From assembly GCF_007859715.1 (NCBI RefSeq), contig NZ_SJPG01000001.1:682001-746000 (forward strand): DNA of 64,000 nucleotides, in the 5' to 3' direction. The position numbers and the translations under genes were made by a program. The notes under the pieces were generated by a model, which made no database searches, was not told the DNA's origin, and saw nothing but the letters and a program-made list of their open reading frames with translations. The DNA is from Rubinisphaera italica (lineage in GTDB: Bacteria; Planctomycetota; Planctomycetia; Planctomycetales; Planctomycetaceae). This document shows positions 27,271-36,222 of this stretch, in pieces (position 1 is the stretch's first letter; the number at the start of each line of letters is the position of its first letter).

Positions 27271-27771
27271 ATGAAGCTGCGAAATTCGAGAGTCTCGGCA
27301 ACGAAAATTGAAGCTCAGATGGCGCCGATGATCGACGTCGTCTTTCAGTTGCTGATTTTCTTCATGTTGACATTGAAAATCATCCCACTGGAAGGTGACT
27401 TCAATATCAATATGCCGCTCGGGCAACAGGCAACCGAATCACCGGACGTTCCTATTCCACCGATTAAGGTTCGCCTGACTGCGAATGAGGATGGAACTTT
27501 AGCGGGCGTTTCCATGCGACAGGTTTCCCTTGGTAACGACAATCTGGCCTTCGACCGCTTAAATGCAGAAGTTGGTAATTTGGTTGGACGTCGGGACAAT
27601 CCTTTTATGGACGATCTCGAAGTCGAAATCGATGCCGATTATAACCTGCACTATCGACATGTCATTTCCGCAGTTTCTGCCTGTACTGGTTATGTCAATC
27701 CGCAAAACGGGCAAGTTATTCGGTATGTCGAAAAAGTGAAATTTGCTCCCCCACGCCGCCCCGGCACGTGA
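27271..27771 (+). CDS. ExbD/TolR biopolymer transport protein (second copy)
   Basis: 166 residues. The motif APMIDVVFQLLIFFMLTLK holds the conserved membrane Asp, and the periplasmic domain ends VSACTGYVNPQNGQVIRYVE. It follows the first ExbD by 57 bases. Two diverged ExbD subunits next to one ExbB suggest a heteromeric ExbD pair, an arrangement known for several gliding and biopolymer systems. Confidence 0.9.
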   Translation: MKLRNSRVSATKIEAQMAPMIDVVFQLLIFFMLTLKIIPLEGDFNINMPLGQQATESPDVPIPPIKVRLTANEDGTLAGVSMRQVSLGNDNLAFDRLNAEVGNLVGRRDNPFMDDLEVEIDADYNLHYRHVISAVSACTGYVNPQNGQVIRYVEKVKFAPPRRPGT

Positions 27772-27878
27772 GATTGGACATCTTGGCAGGTCGCTTTTCA
27801 GACCATTGGTGTTACAATTCCCTCACGGGTTACTAATTACCAATTGCTACTATCGTCCTGTTTATGATTGTGGTCTAC

Positions 27879-28466
27879 ATGATCTTTGTTCTCGATAATT
27901 ACGATTCTTTCACCTACAACCTCGTCCAGCGGTTGGGGGAAATCGATCCATCACTAGAAATCGTTGTGAAGAGAAACGATCAGACGAGCCTCGAAGAAAT
28001 TGCGGAGCTGAATCCCGAGCGGATTATCATTTCTCCCGGTCCCTGCACTCCTAAAGAAGCGGGACTTTCCTGTGAGATCATCCATGAATTCGGACCGAAA
28101 TTACCGTTATTAGGTGTTTGCCTGGGGCATCAATCCATTGCCGATGTCTACGGAGCCAAAGTCGTGCGAGCAGATCGACTCATGCACGGCAAAGTCTCTC
28201 GCATCCGTCACGATGAACAAGGTGTTTTTGCCGGCATCGAAAACCCGAGTATCGCTACCCGCTATCACAGTTTGATTGTCCCTCAGGAATCTCTCCCCGA
28301 CTGTTTAATCCCCACCGCCTGGTCCGCTGACGAAGATTACCCGGCTGAACTGATGGGCCTGCGTCATCGCGACTTTCCGATTCACGGCGTGCAGTTCCAT
28401 CCGGAAAGTTTTCTAACGGAAGCCGGCACTGTCTTGTTGAAAAACTTTCTGAATCTGGCTGCTTAG
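27879..28466 (+). CDS. trpG: Anthranilate/aminodeoxychorismate synthase glutaminase subunit
   Basis: 195 residues from the ATG at 27879 (the usual MIFVLDNYDSFTYNLVQ opening; an ATG at 27864 adds five residues). It is a class I glutamine amidotransferase with nucleophile GVCLGHQ, oxyanion segment ISPGPCTP and His-Glu in VQFHPESFLTEAG. It supplies ammonia from glutamine to TrpE or PabB. The sequence cannot separate TrpG from PabA, and no trpE/pabB is nearby, so it may serve both. It lies 107 bases after the second exbD on the same strand, without functional connection. Confidence 0.9.
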   Translation: MIFVLDNYDSFTYNLVQRLGEIDPSLEIVVKRNDQTSLEEIAELNPERIIISPGPCTPKEAGLSCEIIHEFGPKLPLLGVCLGHQSIADVYGAKVVRADRLMHGKVSRIRHDEQGVFAGIENPSIATRYHSLIVPQESLPDCLIPTAWSADEDYPAELMGLRHRDFPIHGVQFHPESFLTEAGTVLLKNFLNLAA

Positions 28467-28556
28467 CCAATTTGATGGCATCTGCAGTCTCCTGCATGTC
28501 TTCAGATCGTTTTCCACTGAGAATCCTCTAACCTCATTTGAAGTTGAGAGAACAGA

Positions 28557-30893
28557 ATGAAGTATTCTCAAGCGAAGTATTTTTTGGCTCTGATCGCATT
28601 TACCTTTTCACCCCCGGAAATTCATCTCTATGCTAAGGAACCTCTGCAGTATCAAGAAGATATTCGCCCGAAGCTGGTGACATTTTGTGGTGATTGTCAT
28701 TCTCCAGAAGACTCCGAACATGATGTCAAGTTCCTGCAGGCAAAGAACGTAGCAGAGATGTCGCAGATGCGTTCGATCTGGAATAGTGTAGCCGAGCAAC
28801 TTCGCAATCGCACAATGCCGCCTCCGGATGAAACACAACCGAGCGAGGCGGAGCGTCTTGGAGTTGCCGAATGGATTGATCAGACTTTGCAACAGACGGC
28901 TTGTGAACAGGGGCCGTTTGCGGGTTCGATTACGAGCAGACGTCTGAATCGAACCGAATACACGAATACCATTCGAGATTTACTTGGTGTTAGAACCGAA
29001 GCTGCTGTTCGATTTCCAGTCGATGGTTCCGGTGGTGAAGGGTTTGATAACAATGGGGAAACTCTGTTTTTGCCACCAATCCTAATGGAACGATATCTTG
29101 AAGCCGCTGAAGAAATTCTTGACGTTGCTCTTCCTTCACCGTCGATCAAAATCACGATTCCAGCCAATCAACTCTTGCCGCCTGATAAAAATTCAGACTC
29201 TGCGACCAGAATACTCGAACCGAAGAAATCCTTACGATTGGTTCCGCGAATCTATTCTGCCGGACAGCATTTTGTTCGTGTTCGTGCTCAACCTGTCGAG
29301 AAATCCACGACTCTCACCTTTAAAGTCGATGGGATTGTTGTTGAACGATTTGCGATTGACGGCAAACCAAAGTTCGAAGGGGATTTTCCTGTCAATTACG
29401 ACACCAGCATACAACTTTCTCGGGGGTTTCATACCCTGGAAATTCGCTGCACGGGCGAAGAAAACGCGTCCGTTACATTCCTGCATTTCAAGCAGAATGA
29501 TAAGGAGCTGAATCAGGATCAGTTGCGAGTCTATGAAAAACTAACCGGCACATCTCCCGGAAAGATACCCGAGAATCCGCGATCTGTTGCAATTCAGAAA
29601 TTGAAGGCTTTCATTTCTCAAGCGTTTCGACGACCAGCTGTCTCGACTGAAGTGGACAAATTCATGTCCCTCTATGATCGCGCAGCTAAGCGAGATGATC
29701 CGCATGTTGAAGCCTTGAAACTGGCATTCAAAGGTGTACTGGTTTCTTCACCGTTTTTGTTTCGGGTGGAATCGCTGCCAGAATCTCAGTCACTGGAACC
29801 GATTTCCGATTTTGAACTCGCTTCGCGTCTCTCCTATTTTTTGTGGGGATCGCTGCCGGATGACGAACTATTTGAATTGTCAGCCGAGAGGCACCTGAAT
29901 GAAGATACGATTCTCAAAGAGCAAGTCGACCGTATGCTCAACGATTCGCGAGCGGACTATTTCATTGATGAATTTGTTGGGCAGTGGCTAGGAACTCGAG
30001 ATATTGGAGGACGTGTTGCTCCAGACACCAGCAAGTTCAAAGGAGAGTTTACAACGGAATTATTACTTGGTTTTCGCGAAGAACCCAATCAGCTGTTCGC
30101 TTACCTGCTGCAGAATAACCACAGTCTGATGGAACTGATCACCGCCGATTATGTGATCGTCAATAAACGACTGCGAAAGCATTATGGCTTTGATGAGGAA
30201 GAAAAATCAGACAAGCAGGACTGGCCCTGGTCGCCCAATCCCCAGTTGAGTAAAGATGGCCCCTTCGAAAAAGTCGCTGTTACGAATGGGCAACGTGGAG
30301 GTGTCCTCGGCATGGGAGGCGTGCATCTGCTGACTTCTTATCCCAACCGTACCAGCCCCGTACTCCGTGGTGGCTGGATCCTGGAAACGTTGTTAGGAAT
30401 TCGAGTCCCGAATCCTCCGCCCGACATCCCCGAACTCTCCAAAAGCAAAAAAGGAAAGATGACCATTCGCGAACAGTTGGCAATGCATCGCGATCATCCT
30501 TCCTGCTCAGCTTGCCACAATCTGATTGATCCTCCCGGCTTCGCACTCGATCATTTCGACGTTCTCGGCCGCTGGCAGGAAGAACAGGAAGGTAAACCGA
30601 TCGATGCCACTGCAACTTTTCCATCCGGAGAAACCGTCGATGGCTTGGAAGGCCTCAAAACAATCATGGTTCAACGTAAACCAGAATTCTATCGTCAACT
30701 GACCCGCAAAATGCTGGGCTTCGCACTCGGCAGAAGCCTGGACGATCGGGACGACTGCGTCATCAATCAAATCACAGAGGACATACTCAACAACGATGAC
30801 TCTCTGCGGAATTTAATCAAATCTGTCGTTTTAAGTACGCCATTTCGAAATCGGCAGTTGAGCCCAGATGAAGCCTCAAATGCGACCGAGTAA
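28557..30893 (+). CDS. Planctomycete-type cytochrome, DUF1587/1592/1588/1585 protein
   Basis: 778 residues. After a signal peptide comes a c-type haem motif FCGDCHS (Cys44, Cys47, His48). The DUF1587 segment [18 protein letters not shown], a CBM-like insert, DUF1592 ([20 protein letters not shown]), DUF1588 ([19 protein letters not shown]) with a second haem motif CSACHN (Cys650, Cys653, His654), and DUF1585 ([20 protein letters not shown]) follow in the usual order. These proteins are abundant in planctomycetes and are normally followed by a DUF1552 gene; here the next gene is on the other strand, so the partner is missing. Role presumed to be periplasmic redox work; unknown. Confidence 0.88.
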   Translation: MKYSQAKYFLALIAFTFSPPEIHLYAKEPLQYQEDIRPKLVTFCGDCHSPEDSEHDVKFLQAKNVAEMSQMRSIWNSVAEQLRNRTMPPPDETQPSEAERLGVAEWIDQTLQQTACEQGPFAGSITSRRLNRTEYTNTIRDLLGVRTEAAVRFPVDGSGGEGFDNNGETLFLPPILMERYLEAAEEILDVALPSPSIKITIPANQLLPPDKNSDSATRILEPKKSLRLVPRIYSAGQHFVRVRAQPVEKSTTLTFKVDGIVVERFAIDGKPKFEGDFPVNYDTSIQLSRGFHTLEIRCTGEENASVTFLHFKQNDKELNQDQLRVYEKLTGTSPGKIPENPRSVAIQKLKAFISQAFRRPAVSTEVDKFMSLYDRAAKRDDPHVEALKLAFKGVLVSSPFLFRVESLPESQSLEPISDFELASRLSYFLWGSLPDDELFELSAERHLNEDTILKEQVDRMLNDSRADYFIDEFVGQWLGTRDIGGRVAPDTSKFKGEFTTELLLGFREEPNQLFAYLLQNNHSLMELITADYVIVNKRLRKHYGFDEEEKSDKQDWPWSPNPQLSKDGPFEKVAVTNGQRGGVLGMGGVHLLTSYPNRTSPVLRGGWILETLLGIRVPNPPPDIPELSKSKKGKMTIREQLAMHRDHPSCSACHNLIDPPGFALDHFDVLGRWQEEQEGKPIDATATFPSGETVDGLEGLKTIMVQRKPEFYRQLTRKMLGFALGRSLDDRDDCVINQITEDILNNDDSLRNLIKSVVLSTPFRNRQLSPDEASNATE

Positions 30894-30906
30894 ATCACAG
30901 CCTGAA

Positions 30907-31146
30907 CTACGGGGGATCATGACCACTGCCCCCCCAGGGATGACAGCGGGCTATACGTACAAGACCTTTATAGGCCCCCTGAAAAGCGCCATACTTTTCC
31001 ACGGCCTGAATAAAATAATTACTGCAGGTTGGCTGAAATCGACACTGGCGTCCGATTAAGGGGCTGAGTGTCCATTGATAACAGCGAACCAAAAAAATCA
31101 AAATTCGTGAGAGTAGCCACGAGATTGCAACGGAAATACTCAGCAT
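30907..31146 (-). CDS. yidD: Membrane protein insertion efficiency factor YidD
   Basis: 79 residues with the YidD signature CRFQPTCSNYFIQAVEKYG and RCHPWGGSGHDPP. A short hydrophobic N-terminus anchors it. It assists YidC-dependent membrane insertion. Its ATG overlaps the rnpA stop codon by one base (TGATG), so the two are translationally coupled. No yidC follows in the window. Confidence 0.93.
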   Translation of the reverse strand: MLSISVAISWLLSRILIFLVRCYQWTLSPLIGRQCRFQPTCSNYFIQAVEKYGAFQGAYKGLVRIARCHPWGGSGHDPP

Positions 31147-31535
31147 CAGTCTGCCTTCTTCATTTGAGCAGACTGCCGTCGTGCAATTTTTTTTGTGAGT
31201 CTGATCAATGAACTGCGGTAACCTTTTAGCGTCGGCGTATCAATCACCCGGGGAATGAGAACGAAATCAAACCCGATGGGGATCTGTTTTCTAGAGAGCC
31301 GAAAAGCTTCCCGCAAAAGTCGTTTCCTACGATTTCGTTGTACGGCATTGCCATGCTTTTTGGAGACACTCAACCCAATCCGTGAAATGCCAAGTTGATT
31401 TGCCATGCCGAATATCAATAGCATGTCATCGCCAGCCCGCTGTTTTTCAGCATACACACGATCAAAATCGCTACCACTACGAATGCGACACTCAGCAGGG
31501 AATGAGAATTCCAACTCAGAACGAGATCCTGGCAT
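31146..31535 (-). CDS. rnpA: Ribonuclease P protein component
   Basis: 129 residues. It contains the RNR motif region NAVQRNRRKRLLREAFR and GISRIGLSVSKKHG, typical of RnpA, which binds RNase P RNA and helps process pre-tRNA 5' ends. In most bacteria rpmH lies just upstream; here that place is taken by a small membrane protein gene and pdxJ. Confidence 0.93.
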   Translation of the reverse strand: MPGSRSELEFSFPAECRIRSGSDFDRVYAEKQRAGDDMLLIFGMANQLGISRIGLSVSKKHGNAVQRNRRKRLLREAFRLSRKQIPIGFDFVLIPRVIDTPTLKGYRSSLIRLTKKIARRQSAQMKKAD

Positions 31536-31978
31536 TACTCTGTCTCATCTTTCTGAGGTGGAATACCGAGTTCTTGTTCCGGGGTCTCCCTTTTCTGAAG
31601 ATACCAATATTCATTCTTCAACTTAGCCGACGGTGAAGGCTTGCGAGCAATTCGTCTGGCATGGGAACCGAGATAGATGGCCATCAAGACCAGCAATCCC
31701 CCAAGGATGGCAATCCCGATTAACAGAATCCAGAAAACGGGTAGCATCTGTTTGCCTTTATCCCGCTTTTCGCGCTCTTCAGGACTCAACGCGATGGCCG
31801 CAGATGTTCCTGCTGGTGTAGCCTCGGATGTTGCGACTTCAGGAATGGATTGACTTGTCAACTCTGGAGACTGCGCAGAACATCTTCCGTTCAATCCGAC
31901 CAGCGAAATCACCAGTAATAGAGATGCAATAAAGAATACCCACTGGAGTTGACCAGAAATGTCATTACGAGAAATCAT
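31535..31978 (-). CDS. Small two-span membrane protein of unknown function
   Basis: 147 residues. A signal-like N-terminal helix ([20 protein letters not shown]) is followed by a Ser/Thr/Pro/Ala-rich stretch, a second helix ([20 protein letters not shown]) and a basic, then acidic tail ([10 protein letters not shown]). It overlaps pdxJ by 4 bases upstream and rnpA by 1 base downstream, so all four genes form one operon. No family recognised. Confidence 0.75.
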   Translation of the reverse strand: MISRNDISGQLQWVFFIASLLLVISLVGLNGRCSAQSPELTSQSIPEVATSEATPAGTSAAIALSPEEREKRDKGKQMLPVFWILLIGIAILGGLLVLMAIYLGSHARRIARKPSPSAKLKNEYWYLQKRETPEQELGIPPQKDETE

Positions 31979-32715
31979 ACATCATTGGCCATAATCAGAG
32001 GAGGATTCAAAAGTGCCTTCATTTCCCGAACGGCTCGTTCCATCCCCACGAAAACCGCACGAGAAATAATACTGTGACCGATATTCAACTCGGAAACCCC
32101 AGGAATTTCAACGATTGGCTCAACATTCAAATAGGTCAAGCCATGTCCCATATGAAGCAACATACCACGAGTACGGGCTTCTTCCCCTGCTTCAAACAAC
32201 AGATCGAGTTCTCGAGTTTGCGTTTCCACATCGACCGCTTCAGCATATTGTCCTGTATGGAGTTCAACAGCATGCACATTCATCGAATCGGCAACTTCAA
32301 TCTGCTTGGCATTCGGATCAATAAACAGGCTGACCTCAATTCCCGCCTCCAGTAAACGGTCGACACAGCGTAAAACCCGATCCCGATGTGCGATTAAATC
32401 GAGTCCTCCTTCGGTCGTCACTTCTTCCCGCTTTTCCGGGACGAGCGTGCATTGATCGGGCATGACATCGAGAGCGAAATCCGTGATTTCCTCCGAAACC
32501 GACATTTCCAGATTCAGCTTTACCCGTACCGTTTCTCGCAATACACGAACATCGCGATCCTGAATATGACGACGATCTTCACGCAGATGGACGGTGATTC
32601 CGTCTGCCCCGCCTAACTCCGCCAGCGTCGCTGCCCAGACAGGATCGGGCTCTACGGTTTTTCGGGCCTGCCGCACTGTGGCGACATGATCGATATTCAC
32701 TCCCAGTTTGGGCAT
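31975..32715 (-). CDS. pdxJ: Pyridoxine 5'-phosphate synthase
   Basis: 246 residues, normal length. It condenses 1-deoxy-xylulose 5-phosphate with 3-amino-2-oxopropyl phosphate in vitamin B6 synthesis. The opening [19 protein letters not shown] and [19 protein letters not shown] are diagnostic, and the C-terminal part has [13 protein letters not shown] and [22 protein letters not shown] site precedes the ATG at 32715. It is the first gene of the pdxJ-membrane protein-rnpA-yidD operon. Confidence 0.95.
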   Translation of the reverse strand: MPKLGVNIDHVATVRQARKTVEPDPVWAATLAELGGADGITVHLREDRRHIQDRDVRVLRETVRVKLNLEMSVSEEITDFALDVMPDQCTLVPEKREEVTTEGGLDLIAHRDRVLRCVDRLLEAGIEVSLFIDPNAKQIEVADSMNVHAVELHTGQYAEAVDVETQTRELDLLFEAGEEARTRGMLLHMGHGLTYLNVEPIVEIPGVSELNIGHSIISRAVFVGMERAVREMKALLNPPLIMANDV

Positions 32716-32845
32716 TGAAGATTTCCTCGAATAATTAATGTGCGATATTCAGATTTGTCCTGCGATTATGACAGACAGATTCCATTCGTGAAGGGAAGGT
32801 TCATCGGGTTCAATTGGTTTCTGGAATTTTTTTCAAGATTGGAAC

Positions 32846-34168
32846 CTAATCGGAAACTTTCGGTGGAATCGACCGGCCATGAGGATCGGCTGCCGGGGAG
32901 CCGAGATCACGTTCGATTTGTTCGCGGGATTCCTGATCGAGATAGTGTTCCATCAGATGAGCCGCATCGTGCAGGTGATCTCCAGGGAGTTGGAATTCGG
33001 TATCCAGAAATGATTCCCACAAACGATGCCCCCGGACAATTCGTTCGGCAACAAGTCGACCTTGATCTGTCAGTGAATATCTCGCTTCGCGATCAAGGTC
33101 GATCAATCCAACTTTTGATAATTGCTCGAGAGAGGCATGACGAAAATCTTCACCTGCGATTTCTTGAATTTCCTGCAGTTTCGGATACCGCTGCAGTCCG
33201 TGTCCTTTATGGCTTTCTTCCCAGCGATACAAGATTCCCAGGACATCCTCTGCATGAATTCTCTGTTGTAAACGTCGACGCCTCAATTTCAGAGCAATCA
33301 ATCCCTGCGACGGAGAAAATGTAAGTGCCAGTACATATCCAAGTCCGGAAACGACTGCCATCATTCCCGCAGCACTTGTGTTCAATTGCCAGGCGATTGC
33401 ATAACCAACTGCAGTGGACACCGCTGCAAACGCGCAAGAAATGAGGATCATATTTCGCAGCCGCTGAGTAAGTAGTTGGGCGGATGCCCCGGGAACAATC
33501 AGCATGGCGACTACGAGAATGCTGCCGACAATCTTGAATGATGCCACCACGCAAACCGCAACAAGCACGATTAAGGTAGCGAGCATTGTGTAGCCGTATA
33601 ATCCGATGGCTGCTGCGTAGTCGGTATCAAAGACAGCGGTTTTGATTTCTTTCCAGAATAGAGACAGCCAGCCAATGACTGCAAGTAGTACAAACAGGGT
33701 TGTCCATAAAGCCGCTGGCCAGTTCAATCCCAGAAACTGAACGGTATCTAAAGCGACATATTCAATCGCGCCTTCGAGAACCGCATCGCGATCGATATGC
33801 ACTTTCTCAGCAAAAATCTGCACCAGCAGAATGCCCAGAGCAAAAAATGAGGTGAAGACAATTCCGAGAGACGATTCTTCGGATGCTTGTCCGTGCGTCG
33901 TGAGCAGTCTCGTTAAACCAGCAGTCAACATGGCGAATAATGTCGCCCCGAGAAACATCGGCAACGATGATGTCGAGCCCGTGACAATAAATGCGATGAC
34001 CAACCCCGGCAATACAGCATGCGAGAGTGCATCTCCCAACATACTCATGCGACGCAGGACGAGGAAGCATCCCAAAATGGCACATGTTACATTTGCGATT
34101 GAACCAACCAGAATGGTCCAGAACGCCAGTCTCAAAGTCGGATCAAGAAAGGCTGGCCAGTCGAGCAT
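32846..34168 (-). CDS. Metal ABC permease fused to a DtxR-like domain
   Basis: 440 residues. Residues 1-290 are an ABC-3 family (ZnuB/MntB type) permease with about eight membrane spans, including RRMSMLGDALSHAVLPGLV (40-58) and VGSILVVAMLIVPGASAQLL (214-233). Residues 300-375 look like a winged helix, and 376-440 match the DtxR/MntR metal-binding and dimerisation domain: RGHRLWESFL, LHDAAHLMEHYL and DPHGRSIP, retaining His381, Glu385, His400, Glu407 and His408. The position of DtxR Cys102 is His404. The joint makes a transporter with a cytoplasmic metal-sensing domain. No ATPase, binding protein or second permease is adjacent. An antisense open frame at 32740-33324 is not a gene. Confidence 0.88.
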   Translation of the reverse strand: MLDWPAFLDPTLRLAFWTILVGSIANVTCAILGCFLVLRRMSMLGDALSHAVLPGLVIAFIVTGSTSSLPMFLGATLFAMLTAGLTRLLTTHGQASEESSLGIVFTSFFALGILLVQIFAEKVHIDRDAVLEGAIEYVALDTVQFLGLNWPAALWTTLFVLLAVIGWLSLFWKEIKTAVFDTDYAAAIGLYGYTMLATLIVLVAVCVVASFKIVGSILVVAMLIVPGASAQLLTQRLRNMILISCAFAAVSTAVGYAIAWQLNTSAAGMMAVVSGLGYVLALTFSPSQGLIALKLRRRRLQQRIHAEDVLGILYRWEESHKGHGLQRYPKLQEIQEIAGEDFRHASLEQLSKVGLIDLDREARYSLTDQGRLVAERIVRGHRLWESFLDTEFQLPGDHLHDAAHLMEHYLDQESREQIERDLGSPAADPHGRSIPPKVSD

Positions 34169-34203
34169 CGATATTTTATTTCCTCAACGACATCAAAAAA
34201 TAC

Positions 34204-34288
34204 GGGTGGCGGGGGCGCTCTCGAAGAGAAGCCCCCGAATCGTTGAAGTATCGGGGGCTTCCGCTGTCGCGGAGCGCCCCCGCCACCC
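34204..34288. repeat. GC-rich double hairpin, copy 1
   Basis: 85 bases. The outer arms GGGTGGCGGGGGCGCTC and GAGCGCCCCCGCCACCC are perfect complements, and the inner arms GAAGCCCCCGA and TCGGGGGCTTC are also complementary, so the whole element can fold as one near-complete hairpin. A near-identical copy in the same orientation lies at 36088-36170; the two bracket the aldehyde dehydrogenase gene. Confidence 0.85.
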
Positions 34289-34327
34289 TAAATTGAAATT
34301 GACAGGATTAAGTAATATTCGGATCTC

Positions 34328-35767
34328 TTAATGAACTGCCTGTGGTGGTTGATTCTGGAACGCCCGGCTGCGGAACAGGAAGTCAACAATGTTTCCTTCA
34401 TGCGGTTGCAGCCAGTTGAGTTGAACCGTCTTCACTTCACCGATATTCAATCGATCGATATTCATCGCATTGACAAGTTCTGCTGACCACGCTTCGTTGT
34501 CCGTCAGAGCCGTGCAGACGAGCGTCTGGCCGATCGTTTTGATCATCTTCGCTTGAGGACATTCGACAACTGATACAAACGGGAACATGTATTCGGTGTT
34601 CGCGAGTGTGGCAGAGGGATCAGTCGCGAGCACGACGGTCGGCTTGAGAAAGGCATGACGTTCATGTTTCTCCAGTCGATCGCCATTACGATATTTCGCA
34701 GTCACTTCGGTGACGGAACCTTCTTTGAGACCCTCTTCGATTTGATCGTTCATGGCCTGGGCGACGTCGGGATTGGCAAACGCGGCTAATTGAGCGTTAG
34801 GATCGCTCATCAAAGTCGGTTCGACCTTCGCCAGTCGTTGAGCCAGGGCATCGGCAATTTCATTGGTGTGTCGTGAAGCATAAATCGCAGAGGCATTAAT
34901 ACAACTACGACCGCCGTTGGCCAGCACGCTATCGACCATCAAATCGAGATACGATTCCCATTGATCGACGACATCATCGCCCAGCAAAATCTTACTGAAA
35001 CCAGGACCGTGCACCTGCACATTCGGATTACTCGCATATTTGTCGACAGTCGCCTGTCCGCCGAAGATCATCACTCGCTCACATTCTTCAGTGACTGCTC
35101 CCCCTACATCATGCGGACCTGGATAAAGTGAAATCGCTTCTCCGGGAATACCGGCTTCCATGAAAGCGGAGGCCATGCGATATGGAGTCCAGGGTTCGGA
35201 AGAACCGGGCTTCAGGACGAGGCCAATCTGCATCGGAATACAGGGTAACCACAAAGTGTGAACACCGGGGGAATTGGATGGTAGCACCAATCCGAGTGTT
35301 GGTGAAGTTGCCTGATAGCTGACCATCACGCCCCGATCTTCCATGCCGTAACCCTTCTGGAGAATTTCCAGAGGCAGCCCACGTGTCAGTGCATCAAGAA
35401 TTTCTTTCATATTCTTGAGCACGAACGCGATTTTGTGCATATTTCCCGCACACATGTTTTCCGGCAGGCCCGTACTGGCAGACTGGATTTTGCAGAACTC
35501 TTCGGGAGTTTGCGTGCTATTTCCCAGCGGCAAGGTGGCGTTCATGTACAGGTCGCCGGCTTTGGCGCACATTTCGACCAGTTCATAAATGTCGATTTTT
35601 TTTAAGGCTTCGCGAGCTTTGTGAGCTTTTCGCATATCCATTTTCACGAGGCCACCGTTGGCCTGATGAATTTCGGCCAGTTTTTCACCGGTCTCAAAAT
35701 GAACGACTTCTGCTTTTTCCAGACTCTCGTAAGGCTGTCCCCAGCGGATGACAGGTATTTCCAACAT
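34328..35767 (-). CDS. Aldehyde dehydrogenase superfamily protein
   Basis: 479 residues; AAGGA lies 9 bases upstream of the ATG. The catalytic Cys is in NGGRSCINASA (Cys289). The region VLPSNSPGVHTLWLPCIPMQ and KPGSSEPWTPYRMASAFMEA reads more like the acyl-CoA-reductase (LuxC-like) branch of the superfamily than like ordinary NAD-dependent aldehyde dehydrogenases; this is an impression from motif wording, not alignment. It probably interconverts an acyl thioester or acid and an aldehyde; the substrate is unknown. It is a single gene enclosed by two copies of a GC-rich hairpin. Confidence 0.8.
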   Translation of the reverse strand: MLEIPVIRWGQPYESLEKAEVVHFETGEKLAEIHQANGGLVKMDMRKAHKAREALKKIDIYELVEMCAKAGDLYMNATLPLGNSTQTPEEFCKIQSASTGLPENMCAGNMHKIAFVLKNMKEILDALTRGLPLEILQKGYGMEDRGVMVSYQATSPTLGLVLPSNSPGVHTLWLPCIPMQIGLVLKPGSSEPWTPYRMASAFMEAGIPGEAISLYPGPHDVGGAVTEECERVMIFGGQATVDKYASNPNVQVHGPGFSKILLGDDVVDQWESYLDLMVDSVLANGGRSCINASAIYASRHTNEIADALAQRLAKVEPTLMSDPNAQLAAFANPDVAQAMNDQIEEGLKEGSVTEVTAKYRNGDRLEKHERHAFLKPTVVLATDPSATLANTEYMFPFVSVVECPQAKMIKTIGQTLVCTALTDNEAWSAELVNAMNIDRLNIGEVKTVQLNWLQPHEGNIVDFLFRSRAFQNQPPQAVH

Positions 35768-36087
35768 GCGTCAATGTCCTTGCTATAAAAGTCTCTCAAG
35801 GCCGATACATTCGACCAGTTTTCGAGAATGTGCGATAAAAGTTTGGGGCTCCCAGTCGCATCTTCAATGGACAGGGAGTCGAGCGATTATTGTATCAAAA
35901 CTGACTCAATTGATCTTAGCCAACAGGGCTGTTTTGGCAATCCTGTGCAAATTCTTGTGGGTGGGAACGGGAGGTCAAATTGATTACAGTTGAACAATTC
36001 CGCGTTCCAAATGAAAACTGGAGAAATTCAACAAACATTAAGAACACAGGTTCGCTCCAGAAGATTAATGCAAAACATTTAACCCGG
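35768..36087. other. Intergenic region between divergent genes
   Basis: 320 bases upstream of both the aldehyde dehydrogenase and mtnA. No gene, strong promoter or palindrome is seen apart from the hairpin repeat that follows. Confidence 0.5.
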
Positions 36088-36170
36088 GTGGCGGGGGCGC
36101 TCTCGAAGAGAAGCCCCCGAATCGTTGAACTTCCGGGGGCTTCCGTTATAGCGGAGCGCCCCCGCCACCC
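36088..36170. repeat. GC-rich double hairpin, copy 2
   Basis: 83 bases with the same 17-bp outer arms and the same inner stem as 34204-34288. It differs mainly in the loop (AACTTC against AAGTAT) and near the right inner arm (TTATAG against CTGTCG). It ends 52 bases upstream of mtnA. Confidence 0.85.
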
Positions 36171-36222
36171 AGAAAAATTCTATTAAAACTGAACATATCA
36201 AATAGAGCTTAAGCGAATTATT

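Noticed and set aside
32740..33324. 194-codon plus-strand frame
   Set aside because: Opposite the DtxR-like part of the permease fusion, whose metal ligands fit well; the plus-strand translation has no family pattern.
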